Shown here: piece after piece, positions 52,926 through 61,470 of the stretch
Layout of the letters: each line of letters begins with the position of its first letter
How positions within the stretch are numbered: the first letter of the stretch is position 1
Assembly: GCF_005048855.1 (NCBI RefSeq)
Contig: NZ_SUME01000007.1
Location: 241,834 to 305,833, forward strand
Origin: Sphingobacterium olei
Lineage (GTDB): Bacteria > Bacteroidota > Bacteroidia > Sphingobacteriales > Sphingobacteriaceae
DNA: 64,000 bases
Direction of reading: 5' to 3'
Made by a program: the position numbers and the translations under genes
The notes under the pieces: model-generated
Database searches by the model: none
Told to the model about the DNA's origin: nothing
The model's input: the letters and a program-made list of their open reading frames with translations, nothing else

Positions 52926-53453
52926 CTATCTGTTCTTATTCTTTAGTCCAAAATTATAACGTTCGTGAACAATTCTCTTCAACACGCCTAATTGACCACA
53001 GTGCCACATAGTATGTTTTATATTCCAATCCAATGCTTCAAACTTATTTATCGCAATTGGATGTGGTACTTCAGTGTGGTGCAGTTCGCTTTCTAGATCT
53101 TTTCCGGTTAGCGATATGATGATCTCAACAGATTTGGCTTGGACAAGCGTCAAATAACGCTGCAGGTCTGCAGGGTTTGCTTTCCCCAATGATTTATATG
53201 GAGGTGAGTCGGTAAAAAATTTGTCATACTCTTTTATGGGTACTTTATGGAGGATATCCATATGGTGACCTGCTATCACCATAATCGAATGGTAATAATG
53301 GCTCATAATAAGGTGTCCTACTTGCCAGCTCACATTGGACTCGATGATTTCTGGAATGTTATCCCATTTATCATGGGGTATAGAACTGATCAACTTGTTA
53401 GTCCAATCGTAGGCATCCTTGGTCTGTTTTACTAAAGTTTCGATTTGATTCAT
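52926..53453 (-). CDS. DinB family protein (four-helix bundle)
   Basis: This 175-residue protein has the DinB/DfsB fold pattern with metal-binding histidines: QVGHLIMSHYYHSIMV (first His pair) and a distal H near WNIKHTMWHCGQLGVLK. The family includes thiol-dependent transferases and many proteins of unknown role. It is unrelated to DNA polymerase IV despite the name. It lies alone on the minus strand, tail to tail with the lipoprotein genes. Confidence 0.85.
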   Translation of the reverse strand: MNQIETLVKQTKDAYDWTNKLISSIPHDKWDNIPEIIESNVSWQVGHLIMSHYYHSIMVIAGHHMDILHKVPIKEYDKFFTDSPPYKSLGKANPADLQRYLTLVQAKSVEIIISLTGKDLESELHHTEVPHPIAINKFEALDWNIKHTMWHCGQLGVLKRIVHERYNFGLKNKNR

Positions 53454-53553
53454 ATAATGTATTGAAAATTATAGCTCTAAAATAAAGCCTTAAGTACAAT
53501 ACAAAACTAGCAAGCTGTAAAGGGTAATTCGTTGACCTTGATCAATAAAGACG

Positions 53554-54123
53554 CTACAGCGTATTTTTTTTTCTAATTCGGCTTATGGTTTCGGGTTTAA
53601 CATTCAAATAGGAGGCAATAAGATATTGGGGTATTCGCTGCACAAGATCTGATCTTTCGGACATTAGTTTCATGTATCGCTCCGAAGCTGAGTCTAATAG
53701 AAATGATTTCAGCCTATCATGCATTCTTAAAAACAATTTTTCATTCATTTGCCTACTAATGCCTTCTATAAAGGGGTGACTTCTACCGAGCTTTTTCAAC
53801 TTTTCTTTTGTGATGACATACACCGTAGTATCTTCTATGCATTTAATTTCTTTTGCAGATGGCGTATCCGTTACAAAACTGTAATAATCTGAAATAAAAT
53901 TATTCTCAAATGCGAATTCGAATATTATTTCGTCACCATGTTTGTGGAATACGCATTTCATCAATCCGCTCTCTATTAGCCCTACTTTATTGCATATCTT
54001 CCCTTCTTCCATAAAAACGTCGTTTTTCTTTAGTTCTTCCCGTGAGAATGCTGAAAGAAAAACAGAGACCTGTTCTTCGCTTAGTTTAAAAAGAGAAGCA
54101 ATATGTTTACCTATCCTATCCAA
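53554..54123 (-). CDS. Crp/Fnr family transcriptional regulator
   Basis: This 189-residue protein has an N-terminal cyclic-nucleotide-binding-type beta-roll (FMEEGKICNKVGLIESGLMKCVFHKHGDEIIFEFAFENNFISDYYSF) and a C-terminal HTH (RIPQYLIASYLNVKPETISRIRKK). The phosphate-binding cassette is degenerate, as in most Bacteroidota Crp-like proteins, so cAMP binding is doubtful. The gene is transcribed alone; the gene 100 bp downstream codes for the DinB-fold protein, and the two may form one unit. Confidence 0.88.
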   Translation of the reverse strand: MDRIGKHIASLFKLSEEQVSVFLSAFSREELKKNDVFMEEGKICNKVGLIESGLMKCVFHKHGDEIIFEFAFENNFISDYYSFVTDTPSAKEIKCIEDTTVYVITKEKLKKLGRSHPFIEGISRQMNEKLFLRMHDRLKSFLLDSASERYMKLMSERSDLVQRIPQYLIASYLNVKPETISRIRKKNTL

Positions 54124-54427
54124 TTGTCTAATATTTGATTTTCACCGTAGCAATAAAGATATCATTTTCTTACATAGCTGTTGAAGATTTATGGAATTGG
54201 TCTTAGAAATTCATCATAATAAAAAACTAATCAAGAACAGGATGAATCTAGGATTTTATATTTTCACGTTATTGAAACGGCTTAAAACCAGTTAGCTTTT
54301 CAGTGATTCGAATATAAAGGCTTTATCTCTAATCAACAAGTAAAAATTAATATTCTTTCACTCTATAAATATTTTTTAAAAAAATAATATATTTTATATA
54401 TCTGAAAATTAAATATTTACAAACCCA
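54124..54427. other. AT-rich intergenic stretch
   Basis: About 300 bp of AT-rich sequence lies between the Crp-like gene start and the DUF1016 remnant. No ORF, repeat or clear hairpin is seen. The Crp-type gene's promoter should lie at its left end. Confidence 0.4.
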
Positions 54428-54725
54428 ATGATCAAGTCTGATGAATGATTATACTAGCTCCAGCTCAATTGCGAATACACTGCGTTCGCAAGTGGAAAAA
54501 CAAGATAAAACGCCCCACGTCGTTTATACTTAGAATTATTGCTTTTTATCAATATGCTTCACGCAGCTCATCCAGTATCAGCCCATCCAAAGTAACTCCA
54601 TAGTAATGGGCAAGCTTGGCTAATAACGCAATGAAGGGGTCAGCAAGGCCATATTCATACTTGGAATATGTATGCGTGTAATCTCCATCTCTTGTCTCAG
54701 CTGCCGCTGCCCAGCGCATTATTAA
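54428..54725 (-). pseudogene. Decayed second copy of DUF1016-XRE locus
   Basis: 54428-54510 matches 38137-38220: read on the minus strand it gives FYLVFPLANAVYSQLSWS, then a stop, where the first copy has FYRVFPIANTLYSQLNWSQ. Next, 54549-54725 matches the XRE gene: YSKYEYGLADPFIALLAKLAHYYGVTLDGLILDELREAY corresponds to the C-terminus of the gene at 38525-38764. The HTH N-terminus is in another frame (QRQLRQEMEITR). About 300 bp present in the first copy between these two parts is missing. Neither part is functional. Confidence 0.7.
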
Positions 54726-54768
54726 AATGCTACACCGCGTTATATTACAAGTTTTCATTATATTACAG

Positions 54769-54839
54769 TACTTTTTGACGCAATGCGAATATAGAGATCT
54801 TCTTGCGAAGGGAGTTGCGGTAAAAAAGTAGTTATAGGC
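54769..54839 (+). repeat. Inverted-repeat cassette module B (attC-like)
   Basis: TACTTTTTGACGCAA (54769-54783) and TTGCGGTAAAAAAGTA (54815-54830) are imperfect inverted arms around a 31-bp middle (AATATAGAGATCTTCTTGCGAA in part), followed by GTTATAGGC. The gene for the EF-Tu-like protein starts 11 bp later. The arms match module A (46233-46329) almost exactly. Confidence 0.65.
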
Positions 54840-54850
54840 AGTTATTGAAC

Positions 54851-55321
54851 ATGGCAATATTAAAGAAAATAGAAGGAAACGAACTGTATTTGTATATGAA
54901 TGGAAATCTCATATACAAACGCTGGCTTGACACCGGACAATCAAAAGTATTTGACATCATGGCTTATGACAAATATACCTTGACCAGTGTAAGAGATTTG
55001 GAATATGAAAATAATGAAGGACTCTTGTCTGTTAAAGCAAAAATAAAACTCAAAACGACAGAAGATGGTGGACGTCAGACTGGATTTACTAGTGGGTATA
55101 GACCAAATCATGTATTTGAGTACAACGACATTGGGCAATTATTGCAGACATATATTGGCGACATAATATTTGAAGGCAAACCGACAATTGAGCCTGGAGA
55201 AAAAAGAGAGGTAACAGTTCGCTTTCTAATTAATCAACCAATTGAAAAGTATCTAGACAAAGGGCGAATTTGGTGGATACACGAGGGCCCAAGGCAAATT
55301 GGACAAGCAGAAATGATATGA
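54851..55321 (+). CDS. Stand-alone EF-Tu domain III-like protein
   Basis: This 156-residue protein has a C-terminal half that follows the EF-Tu domain III pattern: LSVKAKIKLKTTEDGGRQTGFTSGYRPNHVFEY (compare GGRHTPFFSGYRP), a later EPGEKREVTVRFL strand and a final KGRIWWIHEGPRQIGQAEM (compare FAIREGGRTVGAG). The GTPase domain and domain II are absent. Small proteins of this type occur in Bacteroidota as orphans. A decoy or immunity role against EF-Tu-targeting toxins is an attractive guess. It lies between two cassette modules. Confidence 0.7.
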   Translation: MAILKKIEGNELYLYMNGNLIYKRWLDTGQSKVFDIMAYDKYTLTSVRDLEYENNEGLLSVKAKIKLKTTEDGGRQTGFTSGYRPNHVFEYNDIGQLLQTYIGDIIFEGKPTIEPGEKREVTVRFLINQPIEKYLDKGRIWWIHEGPRQIGQAEMI

Positions 55322-55620
55322 AGACGAAAATCACTGCCTAAAGCAGCGGTTTGGCAATATGGCGACTTAAGTGCTTCCATTGAGCATTTCCCGCAAAGGC
55401 GGTTACGATGGATGCCAGATGAAAAAACATATTATTTATCTGCAGCAGAATAGATAACGAAGTCTGATAGCAAAAGCTTCTGAAAACTCCTAAGAAGTGG
55501 CTAGTGTATAAGGAAAATGTGTAAATGAAGCATTTAGAAATAGTATAATGACGGCAAAAGAAATTAAAGAGATGTCAAACTCACCAAATGATCTATAATC
55601 TATAATGAGCTCGTATAGCT
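55322..55620. other. Intergenic with TTGGCAATAT module
   Basis: No gene is supported. At 55347-55372 the sequence CGGTTTGGCAATAT followed by GGCGACTTAAGTGC repeats, with small changes, the module after the SUKH gene at 47061. It starts 26 bp after the EF-Tu-like stop. The rest, to the next ATG at 55621, shows no clear signal. Confidence 0.55.
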
Positions 55621-56397
55621 ATGAAAAATATTCTACTCACTTTATTATTTCTTATACCATCCTTTGGTTTTAGTCAGCAATTTCTATGGTCGACTGCAAA
55701 AATTGACAAATTGAAAGTTAGCGATCTAAGACTTATCGCGATATCTGAAGTCATCGAAAAAGTCTCAGACTATTATGACTTCTACGAATACTATTATGAT
55801 TTATCAGGATTTTCGAGATCTGGGTTAGAGGAATTTCTTAAAAAGGATTCGAACGCAGCAAAATTGATACAATGGGACCACACAATTATGCTCGATGAAC
55901 CAGTTGCCCTAGCATTTAAAGGCAATGAAGGTCGAGGTTCAATGGTCATAGTAATGTTGATACAGAAAGAAAATATAGACTTAATTTTGTTTACCAACGA
56001 ATCTGGGCGGGGAGCTATCAAAACATATTCTACTGAAGTTGATAAATTTAAAAAATGGCTTTCTTCTTTTTGGGATTACAATAACAATAGCATAAGCAGA
56101 GACAGCTCTTCATCTACGGAGTATGAAGTCGAACATGGTCTAGCTAATAGACATTATGTCGTCCGCCCAAATATCGTAGATAATGGCTCGCGTTCTGGAC
56201 GCGTGGCTGTAGAGGTTGGAGTAAACCAAGAAGGTAAAGTCGTATCTACCCGAGCCGGCGTTCGAGGGTCTACTATTTCGGATACTGCATTATACCTCAA
56301 GTGTGAACGCGCTTTAATTGAATCCCGTTTTAATCCGAATAAAAATGCGCCAGAAATCCAAAGAGGTATTGTTCTGATAGAATTCAAATTAAGATGA
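55621..56397 (+). CDS. Exported protein with TonB-C-like domain
   Basis: This 258-residue protein has a signal peptide (ILLTLLFLIPSFGFSQ). The N-terminal half contains an acidic, aromatic stretch (VSDYYDFYEYYYDLSGF) and a globular part that I cannot assign. The last 80 residues (SRSGRVAVEVGVNQEGKVVSTRAGVRGSTISDTALYLKCERALIESRFNPNKNAPEIQRGIVLIEFKL) fit a TonB C-terminal domain, but there is no membrane anchor or Pro-rich linker. It may be a periplasmic protein that uses this fold for binding. Confidence 0.65.
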   Translation: MKNILLTLLFLIPSFGFSQQFLWSTAKIDKLKVSDLRLIAISEVIEKVSDYYDFYEYYYDLSGFSRSGLEEFLKKDSNAAKLIQWDHTIMLDEPVALAFKGNEGRGSMVIVMLIQKENIDLILFTNESGRGAIKTYSTEVDKFKKWLSSFWDYNNNSISRDSSSSTEYEVEHGLANRHYVVRPNIVDNGSRSGRVAVEVGVNQEGKVVSTRAGVRGSTISDTALYLKCERALIESRFNPNKNAPEIQRGIVLIEFKLR

Positions 56398-56492
56398 TGG
56401 ATGGGCTGGAGGGTGAAACTTCAAATCTTGCTCTATAGTAAGTTATTGTTTATTTAAAAAAAGATACTTATAAACTATTCCTACTCTATGTT

Positions 56493-57065
56493 TCAAAAAT
56501 CTTCGACCTCCATAAAATCGTCCATCTCTTTTAGCTCCTGTATATTTTCATCCTCAATAATACTATAAAGATTTTTTTCCACTTCTTCTTGATCATTATA
56601 CTCTTTAATTTTTCTATAAAGTCTCATAACATACTTGTCATTTTCCCACTCTAATATTATTGAACTAAACACGTAATATTTAGAAGATTGTTTTAGAACA
56701 CAAGTTAAGACAAAATTATCTTTTCCATTTTGAAAATAATAGGTATTGAAATATTCTGCTTTTTTACTGATGTTCAGACTATCCGCTTGTGATAATAATT
56801 CATTCCAAATTACCGGTAATTCCATTTGTGATCCATATAACATACTTACAATAAATTCTGCTGGACTATCTTCAAATTCAGAAAGATCTTCGTTTGGAAA
56901 TAGGCGTTCAATATTTATCGCATACATTGATTCATTTATATTCCCTCTATTAATTAATAAGCCTGTTAAATGCTTTCCAATTTCATCTAGATTCTTTGTT
57001 TTCTTTTGCGCTAATAATGTACCATTACCAACTAATAAGGCAATGAAAAGGATGAAAATTTTCAT
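56493..57065 (-). CDS. Hypothetical exported protein
   Basis: From the ATG at 57065 the protein has 190 residues (MKIFILFIALLVGNGTLLAQ, signal peptide). An ATG 15 codons upstream is less likely. The mature part is helical and acidic (…NINESMYAINIERLFPNEDLSEFEDSPAEFIVSMLYG…), with an acidic tail (EEVEKNLYSIIEDENIQELKEMDDFMEVED). I do not recognise a family. Confidence 0.6.
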   Translation of the reverse strand: MKIFILFIALLVGNGTLLAQKKTKNLDEIGKHLTGLLINRGNINESMYAINIERLFPNEDLSEFEDSPAEFIVSMLYGSQMELPVIWNELLSQADSLNISKKAEYFNTYYFQNGKDNFVLTCVLKQSSKYYVFSSIILEWENDKYVMRLYRKIKEYNDQEEVEKNLYSIIEDENIQELKEMDDFMEVEDF

Positions 57066-57147
57066 TGCTTTCAAAATTTTAGATTTTTCCTTTATTATTT
57101 GAAATTTCATAATTTGGTATTTATATTTTAAATTGCAGTAATTAGTC

Positions 57148-57235
57148 GTTAAACGCTGTAGCGTTTGGTCGGATTTCGGAGAACTTATTCTCTGAAAAAT
57201 CTTTCTCTTTGTCTCCCGAAACCGTTACCCAAGTT
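57148..57235 (-). repeat. Inverted-repeat module after minus-strand gene
   Basis: AAACGC/GCGTTT form a small hairpin (57151-57166). TTTCGGAGA (57174-57182) and TCTCCCGAAA (57212-57221) form a second, larger inverted repeat. The module lies directly after the 3' end of the gene at 57225-57821, in the place expected for a cassette recombination site, and carries GTTAAAC on the plus strand (57148-57154). Confidence 0.4.
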
Positions 57236-57821
57236 TTGACTTCCTCTCCTCTTCTGTGCGTAAGTCCTCATAGTCGTAATGACCAATTTCGTCTTGCTCT
57301 CCCGTTAAAACAATTTTCTTCGCTTCGAGCCAATAAATGACTTGCTCGATACATTCTTCAAGTTCGGGCGAAAAACTGTCCAACAATTCTTTTTGTTGCT
57401 CGCTTGTCAGTTCGTCCCAAGTGTCAGCAGTTGTATTATTCACTCTTGGTACTTCAACTGCAAGTCCGATTCCCAGTCCCAGGTCCTGAAGAAAATTGTA
57501 GCCTTTGCAATACAGGTCGTAAAACTCCATTAAGATAAATGGAAGGCGTTCGGTCTTTTGCTTCGCTTCGTTAAGCAGTCCAAGCATTTTATATGTTTCG
57601 AATTCTCCAAGGTCAATGTGTTTTCTCAGCAGGTTCCAAAGTTGATATTTGGCACCACTTTTCTTGAAACTCAAAGAAATTAGGTCAAGATAATCGTCCG
57701 GACTCAGATGCTTTTCAAGTTGCTCGTCGGCATACAACCACTGTTCAAAGTCGGCGAGTGAGATGCCACCCTCGATTGTACGATAAAACTTTTCTTTTAT
57801 GTTCTGTGGTAACGTCGTCAT
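57225..57821 (-). CDS. Cytosolic protein of unknown function, immunity-like
   Basis: This 198-residue protein is acidic and helical (…DFEQWLYADEQLEKHLSPDDYLDLISLSFKKSGAKYQLWNLLRKHIDLGEFETYKML…TSEQQKELLDSFSPELEECIEQVIYWLEAKKIVL). The 'DFE.WLY…LE..L....YLDLISL' pattern is seen in small proteins that go with contact-dependent toxins in Bacteroidota, by my recollection. I cannot give it a family name. Confidence 0.55.
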   Translation of the reverse strand: MTTLPQNIKEKFYRTIEGGISLADFEQWLYADEQLEKHLSPDDYLDLISLSFKKSGAKYQLWNLLRKHIDLGEFETYKMLGLLNEAKQKTERLPFILMEFYDLYCKGYNFLQDLGLGIGLAVEVPRVNNTTADTWDELTSEQQKELLDSFSPELEECIEQVIYWLEAKKIVLTGEQDEIGHYDYEDLRTEEERKSKLG

Positions 57822-57917
57822 TTAAAATGCTCTATAATGGTTCATGTATCGGTGAATGGCATAAATTTAGTAGCAAATTCTCAATAGTAGCACTTAAGTA
57901 ACAGACAGCGATTCTTA

Positions 57918-58547
57918 TCATTTAATGTTTGCTTTGTAAATTAAGTCATAATCGTGAGCTGTCACAAACATTGGAATAGCACTCCATTCATCTTTGGTCG
58001 AGTTGTACGTTTCTCGAAATAATTCTTGAATTCTCAAGATCACCAAGAGCTCACACACTTCATAGGCTTTGTCAAGATTTGGCTCATCAAATCTCTCGTT
58101 TTCGTGCATGTCTCGAAATACGATTTGAATGTCCTCAAAACCAGTTATTGTAAAGTCAGCTGAGGTGGAGTCGTAAAAGTCGGAAATCCAGTCCCAATTG
58201 TCTAAACTAAATTTCTCAAAGGAAAACAAATCAATAAACCAACGGTCATAGTTTATCGTAAATCCGTTCATTTCACAATAAAAAGCAACAGGTCTTTGCT
58301 TTTCCTTTGAACCGAAAATGGATTTAATAAATCCGTGTTTCTTTTTTAAAATGTCTGATGTTGATTGTTCAAAGTCAGCAATGTATTTCTTCAAATCTGA
58401 AACTAAGTGCAATAAGTTTCGGCCAAGGATTTTATGAAAGTCTGTTTCAGGTATGTTTCGTAGTTCACTTTCAGCCAAAGCAATTGCTTCATCTAGTTTT
58501 TTTGTCTGAAGTAAGCCGTATAATTTGTCTGCTAATTCAAAATTCAT
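57918..58547 (-). CDS. Cytosolic protein of unknown function
   Basis: This 209-residue protein starts with a helical repeat (ELADKLYGLLQTKKLDEAIALAESELRNIPETDFHKILGRNLLHL), a TPR-like pattern that resembles SUKH-associated or DUF-type small proteins. Its middle is aromatic-rich (YCEMNGFTINYDRWFIDLFSFEKFSLDNWDWISDFYDS). No motif is recognised. It lies 96 bp upstream of the immunity-like gene at 57225, on the same strand. Confidence 0.55.
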   Translation of the reverse strand: MNFELADKLYGLLQTKKLDEAIALAESELRNIPETDFHKILGRNLLHLVSDLKKYIADFEQSTSDILKKKHGFIKSIFGSKEKQRPVAFYCEMNGFTINYDRWFIDLFSFEKFSLDNWDWISDFYDSTSADFTITGFEDIQIVFRDMHENERFDEPNLDKAYEVCELLVILRIQELFRETYNSTKDEWSAIPMFVTAHDYDLIYKANIK

Positions 58548-58920
58548 TTTTTTAGATGTCTGTCGGTTAATATTGTCCTTAACTGCCTTTTAATTACAAC
58601 GGTGTATCGTCAATCATTCTGCATATCCAAATTGCGTAAAAGGCTCTTGTAAAAATAGTATAATTCTGTTTTATAGCAAGATATTTTAATTTTTACAGGA
58701 AGCCGAAGCCGCGAGATCAAGGAGTCAGAATTAACTCCGTTAGTTCAAATTATCAGCCAAAAGTGGATAGATTTGATTAAAAGTATTAGCTTTATAATCT
58801 GGACACAGGCACTTAATTTGTATTTTAGCTGAATGTTGCGGCTTTGAAGGCCCGTACGAAAGCAAAGCCTCAAAACGTTATGTGATTTTTTACAAAACCG
58901 GACCAACAAGAGAATAGACT
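58548..58920. other. Intergenic with hairpin before Imm32-like gene
   Basis: A gene-free stretch of about 370 bp separates divergent genes. GGCTTTG (58840-58846) and CAAAGCC (58863-58869) form a 7-bp stem, followed by ACGTTATGT (58875-58883) and then the Imm32-like gene. This fits the pattern of an inverted repeat ending in GTTA before an orphan gene. Confidence 0.5.
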
Positions 58921-59262
58921 ATGAAATATAAACATTCCAAAGGGGGCGAAATTAAAGGACATTTAGATATTTTTGTAACTCACAATGAAGACGAATTTGA
59001 AGGAGAAATATCTAAGTGGAATGAGATTTTAATACATGGAGACCCAGAAGGACTTAAATCCTTCGCTAAATTACTAATCGAAATTGCTGAACTTAACCAA
59101 GAGGAAGTAGACGATAAATATTTACCAATCGGGGCAAGAGAACAGTATTGTCTAAGCCCAAAATTAGAATTAGCAAACAGCTCTGACACCGTAATTGTTG
59201 GAAGGCTTGACGCTAAAGGATCTGGTAAATTTTACGAACGATTTATTCCCAAAGCTAAGTAG
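58921..59262 (+). CDS. Imm32-like immunity protein
   Basis: This 113-residue protein has the pattern of the Imm32 family of polymorphic-toxin immunity proteins: ILIHGDPEGLKSFAKLLIEIAELNQ in the first half and LPIGAREQYCLSPKLELANSSDTVIVGRLDAKGSGKFYERFIPK at the end. No toxin gene is found nearby. The next ORF begins within its 3' end when read from a TTG, but that start is doubtful. Confidence 0.8.
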   Translation: MKYKHSKGGEIKGHLDIFVTHNEDEFEGEISKWNEILIHGDPEGLKSFAKLLIEIAELNQEEVDDKYLPIGAREQYCLSPKLELANSSDTVIVGRLDAKGSGKFYERFIPKAK

Positions 59263-59317
59263 AACGGATTGCGCTAGAGAAGTAATTAGTGACCGGCTTA
59301 AAAACGACTCGCCGAAA

Positions 59318-60244
59318 ATGATAAATTGGTTTAACCAAAATAAATATTCAAAATATCGAGAAACCCTTAGCAATGCCTTTCCACAGACTTTGAAGGAAGA
59401 CGTTGAAATTGTATTGAATATTTTACCCGTCGACGTAAACGAGATAAAATTATGTGACGGGCAGATTCACAAAGTAGAAAACCTAATCCACCCTAACACC
59501 CAAACAGTTAAGCTTGAAGGAGAACTGTTGACCGTACCTTGCAGGGTTTATTTTAATGAACCTGAAATTGAGAAGGAAATGACGCTTACAGACCGACAAA
59601 AAACAATTCTCAACTGTATCTTTCTTCGACACCATAATGGGTATATAAGACAAAATCGCTTAGAAAAAATTGTAAACAACGAATATTGGATTACACCTTT
59701 CACATTTCAGCTTTTAGGAGAATATGTTGTTGAAATTTTAAACGTATTAGACGAACAGCTTGACGACGACAAATTGGAAAATTACAAGCGGTTTGCTATC
59801 GAAAATCCAAAATATTATCAGCAGACAGAAAACCGAATGATTAGTTACTGGAATGAATATTACAAACGCAAATTCCCAAAACTTAAAAATTATGTTGGTA
59901 GAATCATTTTTGATCAAATTAAGACTAAAGAAATCGGGAAAAGGCAAGATGAAATTATTGAAATTGGAATCGACAAGGACGAACGACTTTTTATTCGACC
60001 TAAAAATGAACGCTTTACTCTGATTTACAGAACAGCAACAGAAGTTCATTGGGACGAGAAGGAGTTATTTCTTTATTCCCCAAAGCCAAGAGAATGGAGT
60101 TACTACGATTGGTTTAGGCATATAATAGATGTAGCAGACAAAGAGTGTAACAGTAAACTTGTTCTGACACATCGGACTATTTGGACAAACATTGACCTGA
60201 ATTTAAAGAAACAAATAATTGAGAACAGAAAAGCGAACGCATAA
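59318..60244 (+). CDS. Protein of unknown function, probably 5'-truncated
   Basis: The open frame enters from 59195 (TTG), inside the Imm32-like gene. Sequence that looks like normal protein begins at about 59265 (TDCAREVISDRLKNDSPKMINWFNQNKYSKYRETL), but no ATG, GTG or TTG suits it; the first ATG is at 59318. The gene seems to have lost its start where it joined the Imm32-like gene. The product (308 residues from 59318) is charged and helical, with no motif that I recognise. Confidence 0.5.
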   Translation: MINWFNQNKYSKYRETLSNAFPQTLKEDVEIVLNILPVDVNEIKLCDGQIHKVENLIHPNTQTVKLEGELLTVPCRVYFNEPEIEKEMTLTDRQKTILNCIFLRHHNGYIRQNRLEKIVNNEYWITPFTFQLLGEYVVEILNVLDEQLDDDKLENYKRFAIENPKYYQQTENRMISYWNEYYKRKFPKLKNYVGRIIFDQIKTKEIGKRQDEIIEIGIDKDERLFIRPKNERFTLIYRTATEVHWDEKELFLYSPKPREWSYYDWFRHIIDVADKECNSKLVLTHRTIWTNIDLNLKKQIIENRKANA

Positions 60245-60272
60245 CCTCACCTATTTAGAACGACCGACAACA

Positions 60273-60467
60273 ATGACAGAACAACAGATAATAAAATCAA
60301 TCAATAAAGTTGAAGGACTGACAGGAATGACGGTTAACGAACGGCTTTTCGTTTGCGGACTTATGGACGAGTTTGACAAAACAAGAATCGCTGACAAAGA
60401 AAAAGCGAAGAAGATATTAGAACTTTTGGGGATTGACAAACCCTCAATCAAAAAAAATGTGACATAA
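60273..60467 (+). CDS. Small protein of unknown function
   Basis: From the ATG at 60273 the protein has 64 residues (MTEQQIIKSINKVEGLTGMTVNERLFVCGLMDEFDKTRIADKEKAKKILELLGID). The last codons overlap the next ORF by one base, so they form a pair. The helix-rich form could be a small antitoxin or immunity partner, but this is a guess. Confidence 0.5.
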   Translation: MTEQQIIKSINKVEGLTGMTVNERLFVCGLMDEFDKTRIADKEKAKKILELLGIDKPSIKKNVT

Positions 60468-60913
60468 TGGAGCTTTCAAATAATAACGCAAAGATTTTAT
60501 TACTCGACACGCATCAAGACATAGAAGAATTTGCAGATACCTTGGTCACCAATATTCTTGACAAGAAAGATTTTAACTTTTTAACGTACCCGCCAAATTG
60601 TGGCTTGACAGAATTAGAGATTGAAGAACTCAAAAAACTGGGTAATAACGAACACTTAAAAAATGGTTTAAGAAAAGTTATCGCCGACAGTTCTGCAACT
60701 GTCATTTTCAGTATGCTTAACTTGCTTGACGGTACTGGGTTTCCCAAAAACAGCGATGACGACTGGACGGGGTTAAAACTGATAGACGAAGAACCTAACG
60801 AAAACTCGGAGCCAGTTGACGACTGGCTGCACGACAAATTTTACGAAACATATTGGGACTGGAAAAAAATAAGGGGTGACAAAAATTGGAAACTGGATAC
60901 ATTAGATGAATGA
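60467..60913 (+). CDS. Small acidic protein of unknown function
   Basis: This 148-residue protein is acidic, with many D and W (…EEPNENSEPVDDWLHDKFYETYWDWKKIRGDKNW). Its start overlaps the stop of the 64-residue gene, so they are translated together. No family is recognised. Its acidic and aromatic composition is like that of immunity proteins. Confidence 0.5.
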   Translation: MELSNNNAKILLLDTHQDIEEFADTLVTNILDKKDFNFLTYPPNCGLTELEIEELKKLGNNEHLKNGLRKVIADSSATVIFSMLNLLDGTGFPKNSDDDWTGLKLIDEEPNENSEPVDDWLHDKFYETYWDWKKIRGDKNWKLDTLDE

Positions 60914-60981
60914 GAGCTGACGCGAATTACTCGCAGCTTTAGACGAAAGACAGCAAAATAAAGAACTACGACCGGGCAACT

Positions 60982-61371
60982 ATGATGGAACAAATTTATC
61001 TTTCAGAAATAATAAAAGAATTTCTTGCAGAGAATTTCCCCGAATTTCTCTCGTCTTTAGATTTTAAAGATGATGGCTCATTTGATTGTGGTCTGAGAAA
61101 TCAAGCGGATACATTTTCTATCTGGCTAGCCACTTACAATTCAGAAATAACAATTGGATTAGAAGATCCTGATGGAAAAACTGACATTCACACCCATTTA
61201 AGTTGCGATGACAAGGAATACTTGCCTGAAACTTTAGATCGATTAGCGAAAATGATAAATGAAATCAGAGAAGATAAACTAGTATTATATAAGGATCAAT
61301 GGGGTTATCATTGGACAGATGATATGGAAAAGAAGAAACAACCAAATACTATTTTTTTCAGTTGGAAATAA
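60982..61371 (+). CDS. Small immunity-type protein, unknown family
   Basis: This 129-residue protein (two possible ATGs, 60982 and 60985) is acidic and beta-rich (…FCDGSFDCGLRNQADTFSIWLATYNSEITIGLEDPDGKTDIHTHLSCDD is the flavour of its middle). The general pattern recalls immunity proteins of polymorphic toxin systems. No family could be named. It belongs to a run of four plus-strand genes. Confidence 0.5.
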   Translation: MMEQIYLSEIIKEFLAENFPEFLSSLDFKDDGSFDCGLRNQADTFSIWLATYNSEITIGLEDPDGKTDIHTHLSCDDKEYLPETLDRLAKMINEIREDKLVLYKDQWGYHWTDDMEKKKQPNTIFFSWK

Positions 61372-61470
61372 AATGTAAATTTATGATGAGCAACGCAAAT
61401 CTGATCTTAAAAAAAGAAGCTTACATCTTGACGTTAACGGCAATTATTGGCAAGCAACATCTAAATAACA

